NCBI RefSeq assembly: GCF_013359935.1
Contig: NZ_JABMCB010000187.1
Coordinates: 176,587 to 240,586, forward strand
DNA length: 64,000 nucleotides
Reading direction: 5' to 3'
DNA from: Paenibacillus xylanilyticus
Lineage (GTDB): Bacteria > Bacillota > Bacilli > Paenibacillales > Paenibacillaceae
Numbering within the stretch: the stretch's first letter is position 1; each line of letters opens with the position of its first letter. Position numbers and translations under genes: made by a program. Positions 26,784 to 36,422 of the stretch are shown here, piece after piece. The notes under the pieces were generated by a model. The model did no database searches and was not told the origin of the DNA. It worked only from the letters and a program-made list of their open reading frames with translations.

Positions 26784-26933
26784 TATTCATTCTACCATGA
26801 TCATAGCTTGTTAATCGAAGGAGTTGCAAGTTTTTTAAGTAAGATTTTACTAAAATGCTGGAAATGATTAGGTTGATTTTAGTGGTAGCAGAGGGCTATA
26901 CTGAAACATATCTTTGGAATTGAGGTGAAATGA

Positions 26934-27184
26934 ATGTCTTACCGCATCGTTCGAAGTAACTAGTTTTCGGGCCGGATCAAAACGCGTACCGGCTATCAAG
27001 GGGGTTCTGTGCCCATTTGATCGCATGAAACTGGAAACATTGAACGGTGCCCAGGCAGTCATTTTGTTTACAAGCCAGGACACTACCGATCGTGGAACAG
27101 ATTAGTTCTCATCATGAGGGCTTTGACATGTCCATGACTGGAACCGTCTGGCTTTTTCTCATTTCAGAAGATAGAGGGGCTTGA
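26934..27184 (+). pseudogene. Multiply frameshifted small gene, PqqD/RRE-like (degraded)
   Basis: No single frame is open, but joining frames gives a plausible protein of about 83 residues: MSYRIVRSN (from 26934), VFGPDQNAYRLSR (from 26963), GVLCPFDRMKLETLNGAQAV running to TDR in another frame (to 27093), and VEQISSHHEGFDMSMTGTV ending FLISEDRGA (27092-27184). Order, length and the VEQI...L..RGA end resemble PqqD-type RiPP recognition proteins, such as the B1 protein of Paenibacillus lasso peptide loci. An intact ABC exporter follows directly, as in such loci. The resemblance is by eye and the join points are inferred. Confidence 0.4.
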
Positions 27185-27189
27185 GAACT

Positions 27190-28905
27190 GTGTTAAAACA
27201 ATGTCTAATTCAATTAAAATGGTGGATTCTCTTATATATTGCGGTGGGATGTAGCATTCAGCTGTTCAGCAGCCTGGGGATCGTTTTTTTCCAGAAGGTG
27301 TTGGATACGGCAGTGCAGGCGAACCGGATGGACGAGATCATCCATTTCATCATCATATACGGGCTGCTGCTTGTGGGGACAGTCATTTTGAATTATGTGG
27401 ACGAATATCCGAGCGTATATCTGTCCAAGAGTATCAGCGAGCAATTAAAGCTGATGGCCCTGGACAAAATTTCAAAAATCGATTATCAGGCATATCAAAA
27501 CATCGGAACCGGGCAGATGATCAAAGTGATTGAGAACGGCACTGAAGCCGGGAACGAAATCATATATGGATTTATCCTCAAAACGCTGCATGAACTGCTG
27601 CCAACCATCTTGTTCAGTTTGCTGTTTATCAGCTTCTATGACCCGCGGATCATGCTGATTATTGCGATAGGTTATGTTGTCATCTTTGTGGTAACCAACC
27701 TGCTTTTGAAATTTCTATACCGGATGAAATCCATCATTTTGAACGAACAGGAGTCCATGTCCCGATATTCCATACGTGGTTTTATGGAACTGGTCGTGTT
27801 TCGAACGAACAAAAGATATGAGAAGGAGATGGCCAAGCTCAGCGCTTCTGCCCGTCAGATTATTAACAAAAGCGCACAGCTTCGCATGATTCATGAAGCC
27901 TTTTTCGCCATATTTGAGGTGTTTATTACAATCATTAAGCTCGTGATCCTGTTCTTCGGCGTACAAAGTGTCATTGCAGGTGATTCATCCATTGGCGTTA
28001 TTGTGGCATTATTCCTTTTTATCGAGAAAATCTACTCTCCTATTGCCATATTCAACGTATTGTTCGTGGATTACCGGCTGAATCAAGTGACATACAAACG
28101 GTTTGAAGCATTTATTCACGCTCCGGAAGACCGCAACCTGGATTCAGGTCTTGAACTTGCTGGTCTCAAGGGTGAAATTGAATTTAGCAACGTTTCGTTC
28201 AGTTATGCTCAGCATTCGATCTTGAACAACATATCTCTGACCATTCCTCAAGGGACGTCTGTTGCACTGGTGGGCATGAGTGGAGGAGGAAAATCGACGT
28301 TAATCAAGCTGTTGACCGGATTGGTGAAAAAGGACAGCGGCAAGCTGCTTTTGGACGGCGTGGACATCGATGAGCTGAAGCTGAATACCTACTATGAACA
28401 TATCTCCTATTTATCACAGGAGACCCCAATCTTCGATACAACCATTCGGGGCAATATATGTTTTGATGCGCATGTTTCCAATGAAGCCATCTATGAATTA
28501 TTGGAGAAGGTGCATCTAAAAGAGACGATTCTGAACTTACCGGAGGGATTGGATACTCTTGTTGGCGAGAGAGGGGTAAAGTTGTCTGGAGGAGAACGTC
28601 AGCGGCTTGCATTTGCCCGTATCCTGTTCCAGCGCAGAAACGTGTTAATTCTGGACGAACCTGTGTCGGCACTGGATAATATTACGGAGAAAAGCATCAT
28701 GGAGACGATCCTTCAAGAATTTAGCGATAAAACGATCATCATTGTAGCCCATCGGTTGAACTTTCTTCAGCAGGTGGATCAGATCGTTGTCATGGACAAC
28801 GGAAGAGTTGCTGGTCACGGGTCTTTTGATGAACTGATTCGGAATTGCAAACCATTCATGGAACTATGGCAGAAAAAAAGGTTGGAGTACGATCTGGATC
28901 CATGA
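27190..28905 (+). CDS. ABC exporter, fused permease and ATPase
   Basis: A 571-residue half-transporter with six membrane helices in the first 310 residues and a nucleotide-binding domain behind. Walker A is GMSGGGKST, the signature is LSGGERQRLAFAR, Walker B is VLILDEPVSALD, and the H-loop is VAHR. There is no peptidase domain, so it is of the type used to export cyclic peptides, lipids or drugs as a homodimer. I use the GTG at 27190, ten bases after AGAGGGG; a TTG at 27181 is also in frame. It overlaps nothing but starts six bases after the broken PqqD-like gene. The frame is intact, unlike its neighbours. Confidence 0.85.
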   Translation: MLKQCLIQLKWWILLYIAVGCSIQLFSSLGIVFFQKVLDTAVQANRMDEIIHFIIIYGLLLVGTVILNYVDEYPSVYLSKSISEQLKLMALDKISKIDYQAYQNIGTGQMIKVIENGTEAGNEIIYGFILKTLHELLPTILFSLLFISFYDPRIMLIIAIGYVVIFVVTNLLLKFLYRMKSIILNEQESMSRYSIRGFMELVVFRTNKRYEKEMAKLSASARQIINKSAQLRMIHEAFFAIFEVFITIIKLVILFFGVQSVIAGDSSIGVIVALFLFIEKIYSPIAIFNVLFVDYRLNQVTYKRFEAFIHAPEDRNLDSGLELAGLKGEIEFSNVSFSYAQHSILNNISLTIPQGTSVALVGMSGGGKSTLIKLLTGLVKKDSGKLLLDGVDIDELKLNTYYEHISYLSQETPIFDTTIRGNICFDAHVSNEAIYELLEKVHLKETILNLPEGLDTLVGERGVKLSGGERQRLAFARILFQRRNVLILDEPVSALDNITEKSIMETILQEFSDKTIIIVAHRLNFLQQVDQIVVMDNGRVAGHGSFDELIRNCKPFMELWQKKRLEYDLDP

Positions 28906-28950
28906 TGAATGATGATGGATAGATAACATAAGTTAAGCATGTGAAACATT

Positions 28951-29370
28951 ATGCGAACGGCAAGACATTATTCGCCCATTGTCTCTCTCATCTTTGGCAA
29001 CATTTTGCTCGCTGCGAGTCTGCTGCTGTTTGGATGGGCTGAAGGTTTAACGTTTCTGGTCATCAGTGTCATACTGTTTACGATCGGAGAAGTGCTGCTG
29101 TTTACCATGATGGACCTGTTCATTGACCGGATTGCCAAGCCGGAAAGTAAAGGCATTTACTTCGGCACGATTGGATTTAATCATTTGGGCAGTGTGATGA
29201 CACCTGTGTTTGGCGGCCTGCTGCTTAGCCAGTATGGTGCAGAGATTGGGCTCAAAATATTTATCCCGCTGGCTCTCATGACTGCTCTTGGCCTGCCTTT
29301 TCTCTGGATTGCTCATCAGCGTCTGCTGTCGAGAGAGAAAAAGGAAAAGGTGTTTCAAGTGAGTGCTTAA
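28951..29370 (+). pseudogene. MFS transporter remnant (C-terminal part only)
   Basis: An open frame of 139 residues that covers only about the last four to five helices of a major facilitator protein; normal members have about 400 residues and 12 helices. FTMMDLFIDRIAKPESKGIYFGTIGFNHLGSVMTPVFGG matches the region around helices 10-11 of peptide- or drug-exporting MFS proteins. No N-terminal half lies upstream: only 45 bases separate it from the ABC gene. No good ribosome site precedes the ATG. It is most likely a leftover of a deletion. Confidence 0.75.
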
Positions 29371-29749
29371 TAAGGTAATGGAAGATGCACCTCTGAAAGG
29401 AGTACCTCCTAATGTGACGTCAAACTTTTTTAATTGAAAGAGGGATTATTGTAAATGATAAACATATCTCGAATGAATGGAGCAAGAAAAACACATAGGT
29501 AATTAATCACCAAGAAATGTATATCGGTTGGAATAAAAACTTGAGCGAGTGCATATTACAACGGTAAATAAAGATGTCCTTCAAGACTATACTTAAGCCA
29601 TGGTCATGTAAGAGTCGGATTGGAAAAGAAATGAAAACTTAAAATTTAAAATGTTTATTTTCATGAAATCAATATGACTGTATAATGAGCAATACGTCTG
29701 AAAAAAATGTAACACAGAAAAACGTAAAGGACCGAGAAGAGGAGGACAT
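29371..29749 (+). promoter_or_regulatory. 379-base intergenic region with promoter of the amino-acid transporter
   Basis: There is no gene here. The region is AT-rich. A TATAAT -10 box at about 29677 has TTTTCA 17 bases upstream, a moderate sigma-A promoter for the transporter at 29750. A small hairpin (GGAGTACCTCC) lies near 29400. Nothing resembling a riboswitch was recognised. Confidence 0.4.
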
Positions 29750-31198
29750 ATGAAAACAACAAAGGTCTCATTTTTTGTACTTTCGCTAGTGCTGCTCTTG
29801 GTGACGGGATTATCCGGATGGGCAGGCGCTGCGGACGCAGAATCCAATGCCGGCAAAACCTATGTGATCGGCACAGATATTACATTTGCTCCGTTTGAGT
29901 TTCAGGATGTGAATGGTGATTTTGTGGGCATAGACATGGATTTGCTCGACGCCATTGCAAAAGATCAAAATTTTAAGTATGAAATTAAAGCCCTCGGATT
30001 TAACGCAGCTGTTCAGGCACTTGAGTCGAATCAGGTGGATGGCGTCATTGCAGGGATGAGTATCACCGATGAACGAAAACAAAAGTTTGATTTTTCAGAT
30101 TCTTATTTCGATTCAGGTGTGGTTATGGGTATCAGCGCCAATAACGATACCGTGAAAAGTTACGAAGACCTCCGCGGCAAAAAAGTCGCCGTGAAAACGG
30201 GAACAGAAGGATACACTTTTGCGGAGTCTGTTGCTTCGGAGTATGGCTTTACCATTGTGCCGTTTGATGACTCTTCACAAATGTATGATGATGTCAAAAC
30301 CGGTAATTCCGTCGCTTGTTTTGAAGATTTCCCTGTATTGGCTTATGGGGTCAAACAGAATAACGGTCTTAAAATTGTTACTAAACCAGAAAAAGGAGGT
30401 TCCTATGGGTTTGCCGTAAGCAAAGGGCAGAATCAGGAACTTCTACAAATGTTCAATGATGGACTAATGAATATAAAGGCAAACGGTGAGTATAAACGCA
30501 TTACTGAGACATATGTTGGTGAAAATGCTCCAACAACTGCCGATATGGGTCGCTGGGAGCTGGTTCAGAAATCACTTCCGTCCCTGATCAAGGGTCTGGG
30601 AAACACGCTCTTATACACCATTGTTTCATTGTTTTTTGCCTTTATCCTGGGCTTGATCTTTGGATTTATGAAAGTGGGACAAAATAGATTCCTTCGCGGT
30701 GTTGCCACCGTATTTGTGGATATATTCCGCGGGGTTCCATTGATTGTCCTGGCCTTCTTTATCTATTTCGGGATACCGCAGGCTTTGGGCTTCACGATGC
30801 CATTGTTCCTGGCAGCCATTCTGACGCTGAGTCTGAATGCAGGGGCATATGTAACCGAAATTATTCGTGGGGGGATTCAATCGATTGATCGTGGACAGAT
30901 GGAAGCCGCCCGTTCACTTGGACTTCCTTATCGTAAAGCCATGATGAAGATCGTTATTCCTCAGGCCATCCGGATTATGATTCCATCATTTATTAATCAG
31001 ATGGTCATTACACTGAAAGATACGTCGATCTTGTCCGTCATTGGTTTGGTGGAGCTGACGCAATCAGGTAAAATTGTCATTGCTAGAACGTTCGCCTCTT
31101 TTGACATTTGGTTAACGGTTGCTATTATGTATCTGATTGTCATCATTACATTGACTAAAATCGCTGACCATCTGGAGGTGAAGGTTCGCCGTGGGTAA
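29750..31198 (+). CDS. Polar amino-acid ABC transporter, fused binding protein and permease
   Basis: A 482-residue fusion. After a signal peptide (cleavage near residue 28) comes a type-3 periplasmic-binding-protein domain (about 37-262; [28 protein letters not shown]), then a HisM/GlnP-type permease (about 275-480) with five helices and the EAA-like loop [24 protein letters not shown]. The layout is that of GlnP of lactic acid bacteria, specific there for glutamine/glutamate. A GAGGAGG site precedes the ATG. It overlaps the ATPase gene by 8 bases. Glutamine is the best guess for substrate; other polar amino acids remain possible. Confidence 0.92.
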   Translation: MKTTKVSFFVLSLVLLLVTGLSGWAGAADAESNAGKTYVIGTDITFAPFEFQDVNGDFVGIDMDLLDAIAKDQNFKYEIKALGFNAAVQALESNQVDGVIAGMSITDERKQKFDFSDSYFDSGVVMGISANNDTVKSYEDLRGKKVAVKTGTEGYTFAESVASEYGFTIVPFDDSSQMYDDVKTGNSVACFEDFPVLAYGVKQNNGLKIVTKPEKGGSYGFAVSKGQNQELLQMFNDGLMNIKANGEYKRITETYVGENAPTTADMGRWELVQKSLPSLIKGLGNTLLYTIVSLFFAFILGLIFGFMKVGQNRFLRGVATVFVDIFRGVPLIVLAFFIYFGIPQALGFTMPLFLAAILTLSLNAGAYVTEIIRGGIQSIDRGQMEAARSLGLPYRKAMMKIVIPQAIRIMIPSFINQMVITLKDTSILSVIGLVELTQSGKIVIARTFASFDIWLTVAIMYLIVIITLTKIADHLEVKVRRG

Positions 31199-31919
31199 AA
31201 TTAAGGTCGAAGGATTGAAGAAAAGTTTTGGCTCGAATCAGGTTTTGAAGGGAATCGATATGACCGTCACCGAAGGTGAAGTTGTTTGTGTCATCGGGCC
31301 TTCCGGTTCGGGGAAAAGTACGTTTTTGCGCTGCATTAACCAATTGGAAGAGATTACTGCGGGCCGGGTTATCGTGGATGACCAGGATCTGAATGATCCT
31401 AAAACCAATATCAATAAAGCACGTGAAAATATCGGTATGGTATTTCAGCATTTTAACCTGTTTCCTCATTTCAGCGTGCTCAAAAATATCATGTTCGCAC
31501 CAAGAGAGCTTGGCAAATTAAACGAGCAGCAGGCTCGGGAAACGGCTCTTCGTTTACTTGATCGGGTAGGTTTGTCAGACAAAGCGGATAGCTATCCAAA
31601 CAAACTTTCCGGGGGTCAGAAACAGCGGGTGGCGATTGCCCGTGCTCTCGCGATGAACCCGGACGTGATGCTGTTCGATGAACCAACTTCCGCGCTTGAT
31701 CCTGAGATGGTTGGTGAAGTTCTGGGTGTCATGAAAGACCTCGCCAGCGAAGGAATGACGATGATGATCGTTACCCATGAGATGGGATTTGCTCGTGAAG
31801 TTGCAGACCGGGTTATCTTCATGGATGGCGGATACATTGTAGAGCAGGGGACTCCTGCCGAAATATTCGGTAATCCGAAGCATGAACGTACAATCAGCTT
31901 TTTGGAGAAAGTACTCTAA
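31191..31919 (+). CDS. Polar amino-acid ABC transporter ATP-binding protein
   Basis: A 242-residue GlnQ-type ATPase. Walker A is GPSGSGKST, the signature [16 protein letters not shown], Walker [20 protein letters not shown], and the H-loop [15 protein letters not shown], all typical of the polar amino-acid family. The start is GTG within the end of the permease gene. It serves the fused binding protein/permease and closes the operon, with a strong terminator behind. Confidence 0.94.
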   Translation: MGKIKVEGLKKSFGSNQVLKGIDMTVTEGEVVCVIGPSGSGKSTFLRCINQLEEITAGRVIVDDQDLNDPKTNINKARENIGMVFQHFNLFPHFSVLKNIMFAPRELGKLNEQQARETALRLLDRVGLSDKADSYPNKLSGGQKQRVAIARALAMNPDVMLFDEPTSALDPEMVGEVLGVMKDLASEGMTMMIVTHEMGFAREVADRVIFMDGGYIVEQGTPAEIFGNPKHERTISFLEKVL

Positions 31920-31936
31920 ACCTCATAAACACCGTA

Positions 31937-31969
31937 AAACCTTCAAGACATTGGTCTTGAAGGTTTTTT
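31937..31969 (+). terminator. Terminator of the amino-acid transporter operon
   Basis: AAACCTTCAAGAC and GTCTTGAAGGTTT form a perfect 13-bp stem with a 4-base loop and T tail. Confidence 0.9.
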
Positions 31970-32066
31970 GCTGCATCCAAATCAGAAGAAGAGATGATAA
32001 ATATGGTAATATTAGAATAATTTTAATTTTATATGACCGTTATTATCATAAGGGGTGGAAATTACT

Positions 32067-32759
32067 ATGCAAGCAAAAAAGAGACGGCTGATCTGGATCT
32101 GCATTGCTGTGATCGTCCTCTCGGTCGCATCATTTCTGTTTTATGTATTTATTAATGATAGACCTGGTGGGTTATCGGATCAACGAATGTCCAAATTGTT
32201 GGGAATGAATGAAACCATACGCATCCCAACAGGGGAAACTCCTGAAAACGCGATTCAAAAGTTTAGAGGCAATCACCCGGAATTGCAAATCATTTATAAA
32301 GAACAAGTTGAAGAGGGCATGATTTTATTTACACGAAGACCGAGTTCGGAATCCAGTAATCTCCAGGTAGAGTATGCACGAAAGAGATTATTCGGCTGGA
32401 AATGGGGATGGGGTGGAGGATACGCGATTAGTCAATCTTCTCCAAGCCAGTTTGTCATAGATTATATGAGCATTCCTCGCTTGGATCACATCTCTACTCC
32501 TTTTCCCATGGTATTCGGAAATGTACTGGATCCTGCCATCAAGCGAGTTACCGTTGAGTCCAAAGTAAATGGAGAACACGTATCTACTGAAGCTAAACTG
32601 GTTGAGGTGGGACCGGAAAGTACCATCTGGTTCGTATTTCCCCCCGCGATAGTCAAGACACCATTCGAAATTAAGGGATTTAATGATGATGGGGTTGTTG
32701 TAACCAGCAAAGAAAATAAAGACGAGAATGACAGCGGCACAATGAGTAATGAAAAATGA
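32067..32759 (+). CDS. Membrane-anchored protein of unknown function
   Basis: A 230-residue protein with a Lys/Arg-rich N-terminus and one hydrophobic helix (residues 8-28), so anchored with the rest outside the cell. The exported part has a Trp/Gly-rich stretch (LFGWKWGWGGGYAIS) and then a beta-rich domain (MVFGNVLDPAIKRVTVESKVNGEHV) that could be an Ig-like fold; the tail is acidic. No family was recognised. The start is the ATG at 32067, eight bases after AGGGGTGG; a GTG at 32055 falls within that site. It stands alone with its own terminator. Confidence 0.7.
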   Translation: MQAKKRRLIWICIAVIVLSVASFLFYVFINDRPGGLSDQRMSKLLGMNETIRIPTGETPENAIQKFRGNHPELQIIYKEQVEEGMILFTRRPSSESSNLQVEYARKRLFGWKWGWGGGYAISQSSPSQFVIDYMSIPRLDHISTPFPMVFGNVLDPAIKRVTVESKVNGEHVSTEAKLVEVGPESTIWFVFPPAIVKTPFEIKGFNDDGVVVTSKENKDENDSGTMSNEK

Positions 32760-32821
32760 ATTTCGTTCATTTTATTTGAAAGGGAGCACCCTGATCAATG
32801 ATAGGAAACATCTATGCCTTG

Positions 32822-32850
32822 AGGTCGCCATATTGGCGGCCTTTTTTTTA
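32822..32850 (+). terminator. Terminator of the unknown membrane protein gene
   Basis: GGTCGCCA and TGGCGGCC (one G-T pair) with a short loop, followed by eight T. Confidence 0.8.
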
Positions 32851-32910
32851 GCCTGATCATAGCACCAACCATTTCTCCAGCGAATGAACCGATCCTGCAA
32901 AAGCTTACTG

Positions 32911-32924
32911 TGTAAGCGATTGGT
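32911..32924 (+). promoter_or_regulatory. Weak cre-like site upstream of LplABC block 1
   Basis: TGTAAGCGATTGGT matches the first ten positions of the CcpA consensus TGNAANCGNWNNCA and fails at the last CA. It lies 114 bases before the first permease. Catabolite repression would fit, but the site is imperfect. Confidence 0.3.
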
Positions 32925-33037
32925 TCATGGTTTGGCCGATTGCACGATTGTCGCTCATGCTGCCCGCCCTTAATATGTGAACAGAGGAGCCTGCTCGTCA
33001 TTCACACCATCATTTGCTAAAGGGGGCCCAAAATCGT

Positions 33038-33997
33038 ATGGCTGAGCTGACGGAAACATCTGCACGACAAACCGGAGTTACAGTCAATAAACCCGTCAAA
33101 AAAGGGTATTTGCGAAACATGAGGAAGCATTGGATGTTGTATGTCATGATCCTTCCCGGCATTTTGTTTTACATCATTTTTAAGTACATTCCACTGGGAG
33201 GCAGCGTAATCGCATTTCAGAACTTTCAAATTATGAAAGGAATCTGGAGCAGCCCATGGGTCGGCCTGGATAATTTCAAATTCATCTTTACGTATCAGGA
33301 CTTCTACAATGTTCTTCGGAACACAGCTCTAATTGCCTTTTACAAACTGGTGGTCGGATTTCCTGCTCCGATCCTGCTTGCGCTGTTGTTCAACGAAGTA
33401 CGAAAAATGCTCGCAAAACGCTTCTTGCAGAGTCTGTTCTATTTACCCCATTTCCTCTCTTGGGTTGTCGTGGGGGGCATTGTCTTTGAAGTGCTTGCCT
33501 CGGGTGGATTTGTTAACGCGGTCCGTGGATGGTTTGGCTTCGAACCCATTCTGTATATGCAGCAGGAACAGTACTTCCGTCCGATTGTTGTGCTATCATC
33601 CATTTGGAAGGAAGTTGGGTGGGGAACCATTATATATCTCGCAGCCATAAGCGGCGTAGACCCAACCCAATATGAAGCTGCCGTCATGGACGGAGCCAAC
33701 AAGTGGAAACAAGCGATTTATATTACATTGCCCGCGTTGTTCCCGACGATCCTTATCCTGTTTCTGCTCAATATCGGGAACTTCCTGGAGCTCGGTTTTG
33801 ATCAGGTATACAACCTGTTGACGCCGATGACCTATTCGGTAGGGGATATTATTGAAACTTATGTATACCGCTCAGGTGTTCTGCAAGGGCAGTATAGTGT
33901 CACCACGGCCATTGGGCTGTTCCAATCCGTCATCGGGTTTATCCTGCTCTGGGTCTTCAACCGATTGGCCAAAAAGACTGGGGAGGGGTTGTGGTGA
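33038..33997 (+). CDS. Oligosaccharide ABC transporter permease, LplB type
   Basis: A 319-residue permease with six helices of the LplB/YtcP/YteP group, which import plant-wall oligosaccharides. N-terminal KHWMLYVMILPGILFYIIFKYIPLGGSVIAFQNFQ and the loop YEAAVMDGANKWKQAIYITLPAL are diagnostic. The start is the ATG at 33038 with AAAGGGGG upstream. It is the first gene of a long run: permease, permease, lipoprotein, oxidoreductase. No ATPase gene is present, as usual for these systems, which share MsmX. Confidence 0.92.
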   Translation: MAELTETSARQTGVTVNKPVKKGYLRNMRKHWMLYVMILPGILFYIIFKYIPLGGSVIAFQNFQIMKGIWSSPWVGLDNFKFIFTYQDFYNVLRNTALIAFYKLVVGFPAPILLALLFNEVRKMLAKRFLQSLFYLPHFLSWVVVGGIVFEVLASGGFVNAVRGWFGFEPILYMQQEQYFRPIVVLSSIWKEVGWGTIIYLAAISGVDPTQYEAAVMDGANKWKQAIYITLPALFPTILILFLLNIGNFLELGFDQVYNLLTPMTYSVGDIIETYVYRSGVLQGQYSVTTAIGLFQSVIGFILLWVFNRLAKKTGEGLW

Positions 33998-34866
33998 TGA
34001 AACAGACCTTTGGTGAAAAATGCTTTCAAGTCGCCAACTATGTTTTCCTGACAGCTGCGGCCTTAACCATGATTTTGCCATTGCTACATCTGCTCGCAGT
34101 ATCCCTGAGTTCTCCGGTTGCCGCCGATTCCAAGGAAGTTTTCCTGTGGCCGGTCGGATTTACGATGGCTTCCTGGATGCATATTTTACAAAGCTCGGGC
34201 TTATGGCAATCGTTTGGTGTAACCGTATTCATTACGGTGGCTGGTACAGCGCTTAGTATGCTCTTTTCCGTGCTGACGGCTTTTCCGCTATCACGTAAAG
34301 AATTTCTGATCCGCAAACAGGTGATGCTGGGTATCGTAATCACCATGATTTTCAATGCTCCGATGATTCCGTTTTTCCTGACGGTAAGAGAGCTGGGCAT
34401 GATGAATTCCATCTGGGCTCTGATTATTCCGGGCGTCATCGGCACATTCAACATGGTGATTCTACGCACGTTTTTCATGAATTTGCCGAAGGAACTGGAT
34501 GACACCGCCCGGATCGATGGTTGTCATGATTTTCGAATCCTGTTCCAGATTTATTTGCCGCTATCCAAACCGGTTCTTGCTACTGTCAGTCTGTTCTATG
34601 CCGTAGGGTACTGGAACACCTTCCAACGCGCGGTACTCTTCGTTCGCGATCCTGATCTGTGGCCGCTTCAGATGAAGCTGCGTGCCTATTTGACCAGCCC
34701 GGAAGAACTGGCTCAGGTCAACATGTTTCTCGGCGATTATGACTTCAACACAACCACACTGAAAGCTGCGACAATTCTTTTTGCAAGCGTTCCCATTATT
34801 TTGGTGTATCCTTATTTACAGAAATATTTTGTGAAAGGTTCATTGCTTGGATCGTTGAAAGAATAA
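33997..34866 (+). CDS. Oligosaccharide ABC transporter permease, LplC type
   Basis: A 289-residue permease of the LplC/YtcP/YesQ group, the partner of the LplB-type protein. The EAA loop is DDTARIDGCHDFRILFQIYLPLSKPVLATVSLFYAVGYWNTF. It ends with KYFVKGSLLGSLKE, the typical C-terminus of the family. The start is ATG at 33997, overlapping the previous stop by one base, after GGGAGGGG. A Cys replaces the usual Ala/Glu in DGxxD (DGCHD), a minor difference. Confidence 0.92.
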   Translation: MKQTFGEKCFQVANYVFLTAAALTMILPLLHLLAVSLSSPVAADSKEVFLWPVGFTMASWMHILQSSGLWQSFGVTVFITVAGTALSMLFSVLTAFPLSRKEFLIRKQVMLGIVITMIFNAPMIPFFLTVRELGMMNSIWALIIPGVIGTFNMVILRTFFMNLPKELDDTARIDGCHDFRILFQIYLPLSKPVLATVSLFYAVGYWNTFQRAVLFVRDPDLWPLQMKLRAYLTSPEELAQVNMFLGDYDFNTTTLKAATILFASVPIILVYPYLQKYFVKGSLLGSLKE

Positions 34867-34889
34867 ACCATGATCAGGGGGATGATTCC

Positions 34890-36422
34890 ATGAGAAGACA
34901 ACTGACCCAAAAGATTGTACCGATCGTACTCAGTATTGCCATGCTGGTCGCTGCCGGCTGCAGTTCAAATGCCAGCAATTCAGGGAGCGCTACCGGTGAG
35001 GGGGCTTCCGGTGTTCCTATCGTCAAAGTATTCAAAAGCCATATGGGGATCGGGAGTATGCCAGCCGCTGATGATCCGCACGTAAAATATGTCGCTGATA
35101 AAACGGGCGTCCAATATGAGCTGATAACGACACCTCCAGGCTCGGAACCATCGGAATACTTGAACCTGATGATCGCTTCGGATGAGCTGCCGGATATTTT
35201 ACGGCCAATTGGAGGCGTAGAGCAAACGCTGATCCAGCAAGGTGGGGCACTTCCGCTGGATGAATTGCTGCCTGAGTATGCTCCGCATGTCTGGGAGAGT
35301 ATTCCCCAGGAAGCCTGGGATATCGTTCGGTCAGCTTCTCCGGACGGTAAAATTTATTATGTACCCAAAGTATTTCTTGTCCCGGAGCGGGCACCTTTGA
35401 TCCGGAAGGATTGGCTGGATAAGGTAGGCATGGAAATGCCAACAACCGTGGATGAATATGTGGAAGTGCTCAAAGCCTTCCGTGACAAGGATCCGAACGG
35501 CAATGGCAAAGCGGATGAGCTGCCGACAAGCGGAAGGGAGTTCGGAAGATGGATGGATCATCTGTTTGCCATGTACGGGGTAGCCATGTGGGAAGGGTAT
35601 CCGGAATGGGATGAGTACGAAGGCAAGATCCAATATGCAGGGACCACGGACAATATGAGAGAGGCAATCAAGTTCATCCGTATGCTATATGTGGAAAAAC
35701 TGCTGGACAATGAAACATTCCTGAACAAAGGAGAGGTGTGGCAAGCCAAAATTAACAATAACCTGGTGGGCAGCTGGTACCATTTGCCCGCGAATGTCCG
35801 TGATCGTTATAATGCCATGCTGACACAGGCTCCAGAAGCTTATATCGCGGCAATGCCACTGCCGAAGGCCGAAGGATTTGAAGCCTTTGTAACGCAGAAG
35901 AGCATGGGGGAACCGGAATGGATGATTCCAGCCGCCAAGCAGGATAATGCAGCTAATGCGCTGAAGCTGCTGGATTTCTTCTACAATCCCGAAAATGATG
36001 AGTTTGTCCGATTCGGTCTGGAAGGGGAGCAGCATGAAGTTCAGGATGGGCGCAAAGTTATTCTCCCGCCTGCCGACAATAAACCGCTTGCACTGGGCAT
36101 GAAGAATTTGACCACTGCAGATGACATGAACAAGCGAATTGAAGAGACTTATCCGGAGGATCAGCAGCAGATGGTAAAAGACATGTTCGTAGTCAGCACA
36201 GCCGATGCCCGGCAAATTGCCGGCGATGGCCTCCCGGCTTCCGTGTATGAGGGTTTTCCTGATATCCAGTCACACAAACTCTTTCAGGAGGTACTGACCA
36301 AGATCGTCATCGGGGAGCTGCCGCTGGAGGCTTATGATGAATACGTGAAGAAATGGAATGCTTCCGGAGGCGAAGTAGTCACCCAGCGGGTGCAGGAATG
36401 GTATGAGAAGGTGAAAAAATGA
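34890..36422 (+). CDS. Oligosaccharide-binding lipoprotein, LplA type
   Basis: A 510-residue extracellular binding protein of the carbohydrate ABC transporter. The lipobox MLVAAGC places the lipidated Cys at residue 24, followed by a Ser/Asn/Gly linker. RKDWLDKVGMEMPTTVDEYVEVLKAFRDKDPNGNGKADELPTSG is the typical hinge and calcium-like loop of this family. A GGGGG site precedes the ATG. It overlaps the next gene by four bases (ATGA). By context it binds pectin-derived oligosaccharides. Confidence 0.92.
   Translation: MRRQLTQKIVPIVLSIAMLVAAGCSSNASNSGSATGEGASGVPIVKVFKSHMGIGSMPAADDPHVKYVADKTGVQYELITTPPGSEPSEYLNLMIASDELPDILRPIGGVEQTLIQQGGALPLDELLPEYAPHVWESIPQEAWDIVRSASPDGKIYYVPKVFLVPERAPLIRKDWLDKVGMEMPTTVDEYVEVLKAFRDKDPNGNGKADELPTSGREFGRWMDHLFAMYGVAMWEGYPEWDEYEGKIQYAGTTDNMREAIKFIRMLYVEKLLDNETFLNKGEVWQAKINNNLVGSWYHLPANVRDRYNAMLTQAPEAYIAAMPLPKAEGFEAFVTQKSMGEPEWMIPAAKQDNAANALKLLDFFYNPENDEFVRFGLEGEQHEVQDGRKVILPPADNKPLALGMKNLTTADDMNKRIEETYPEDQQQMVKDMFVVSTADARQIAGDGLPASVYEGFPDIQSHKLFQEVLTKIVIGELPLEAYDEYVKKWNASGGEVVTQRVQEWYEKVKK

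Noticed and set aside
29390..29415. Small hairpin around GGAGTACCTCC as a possible riboswitch
   Set aside because: Too short, with no conserved aptamer-like flanks, and far from the next start.
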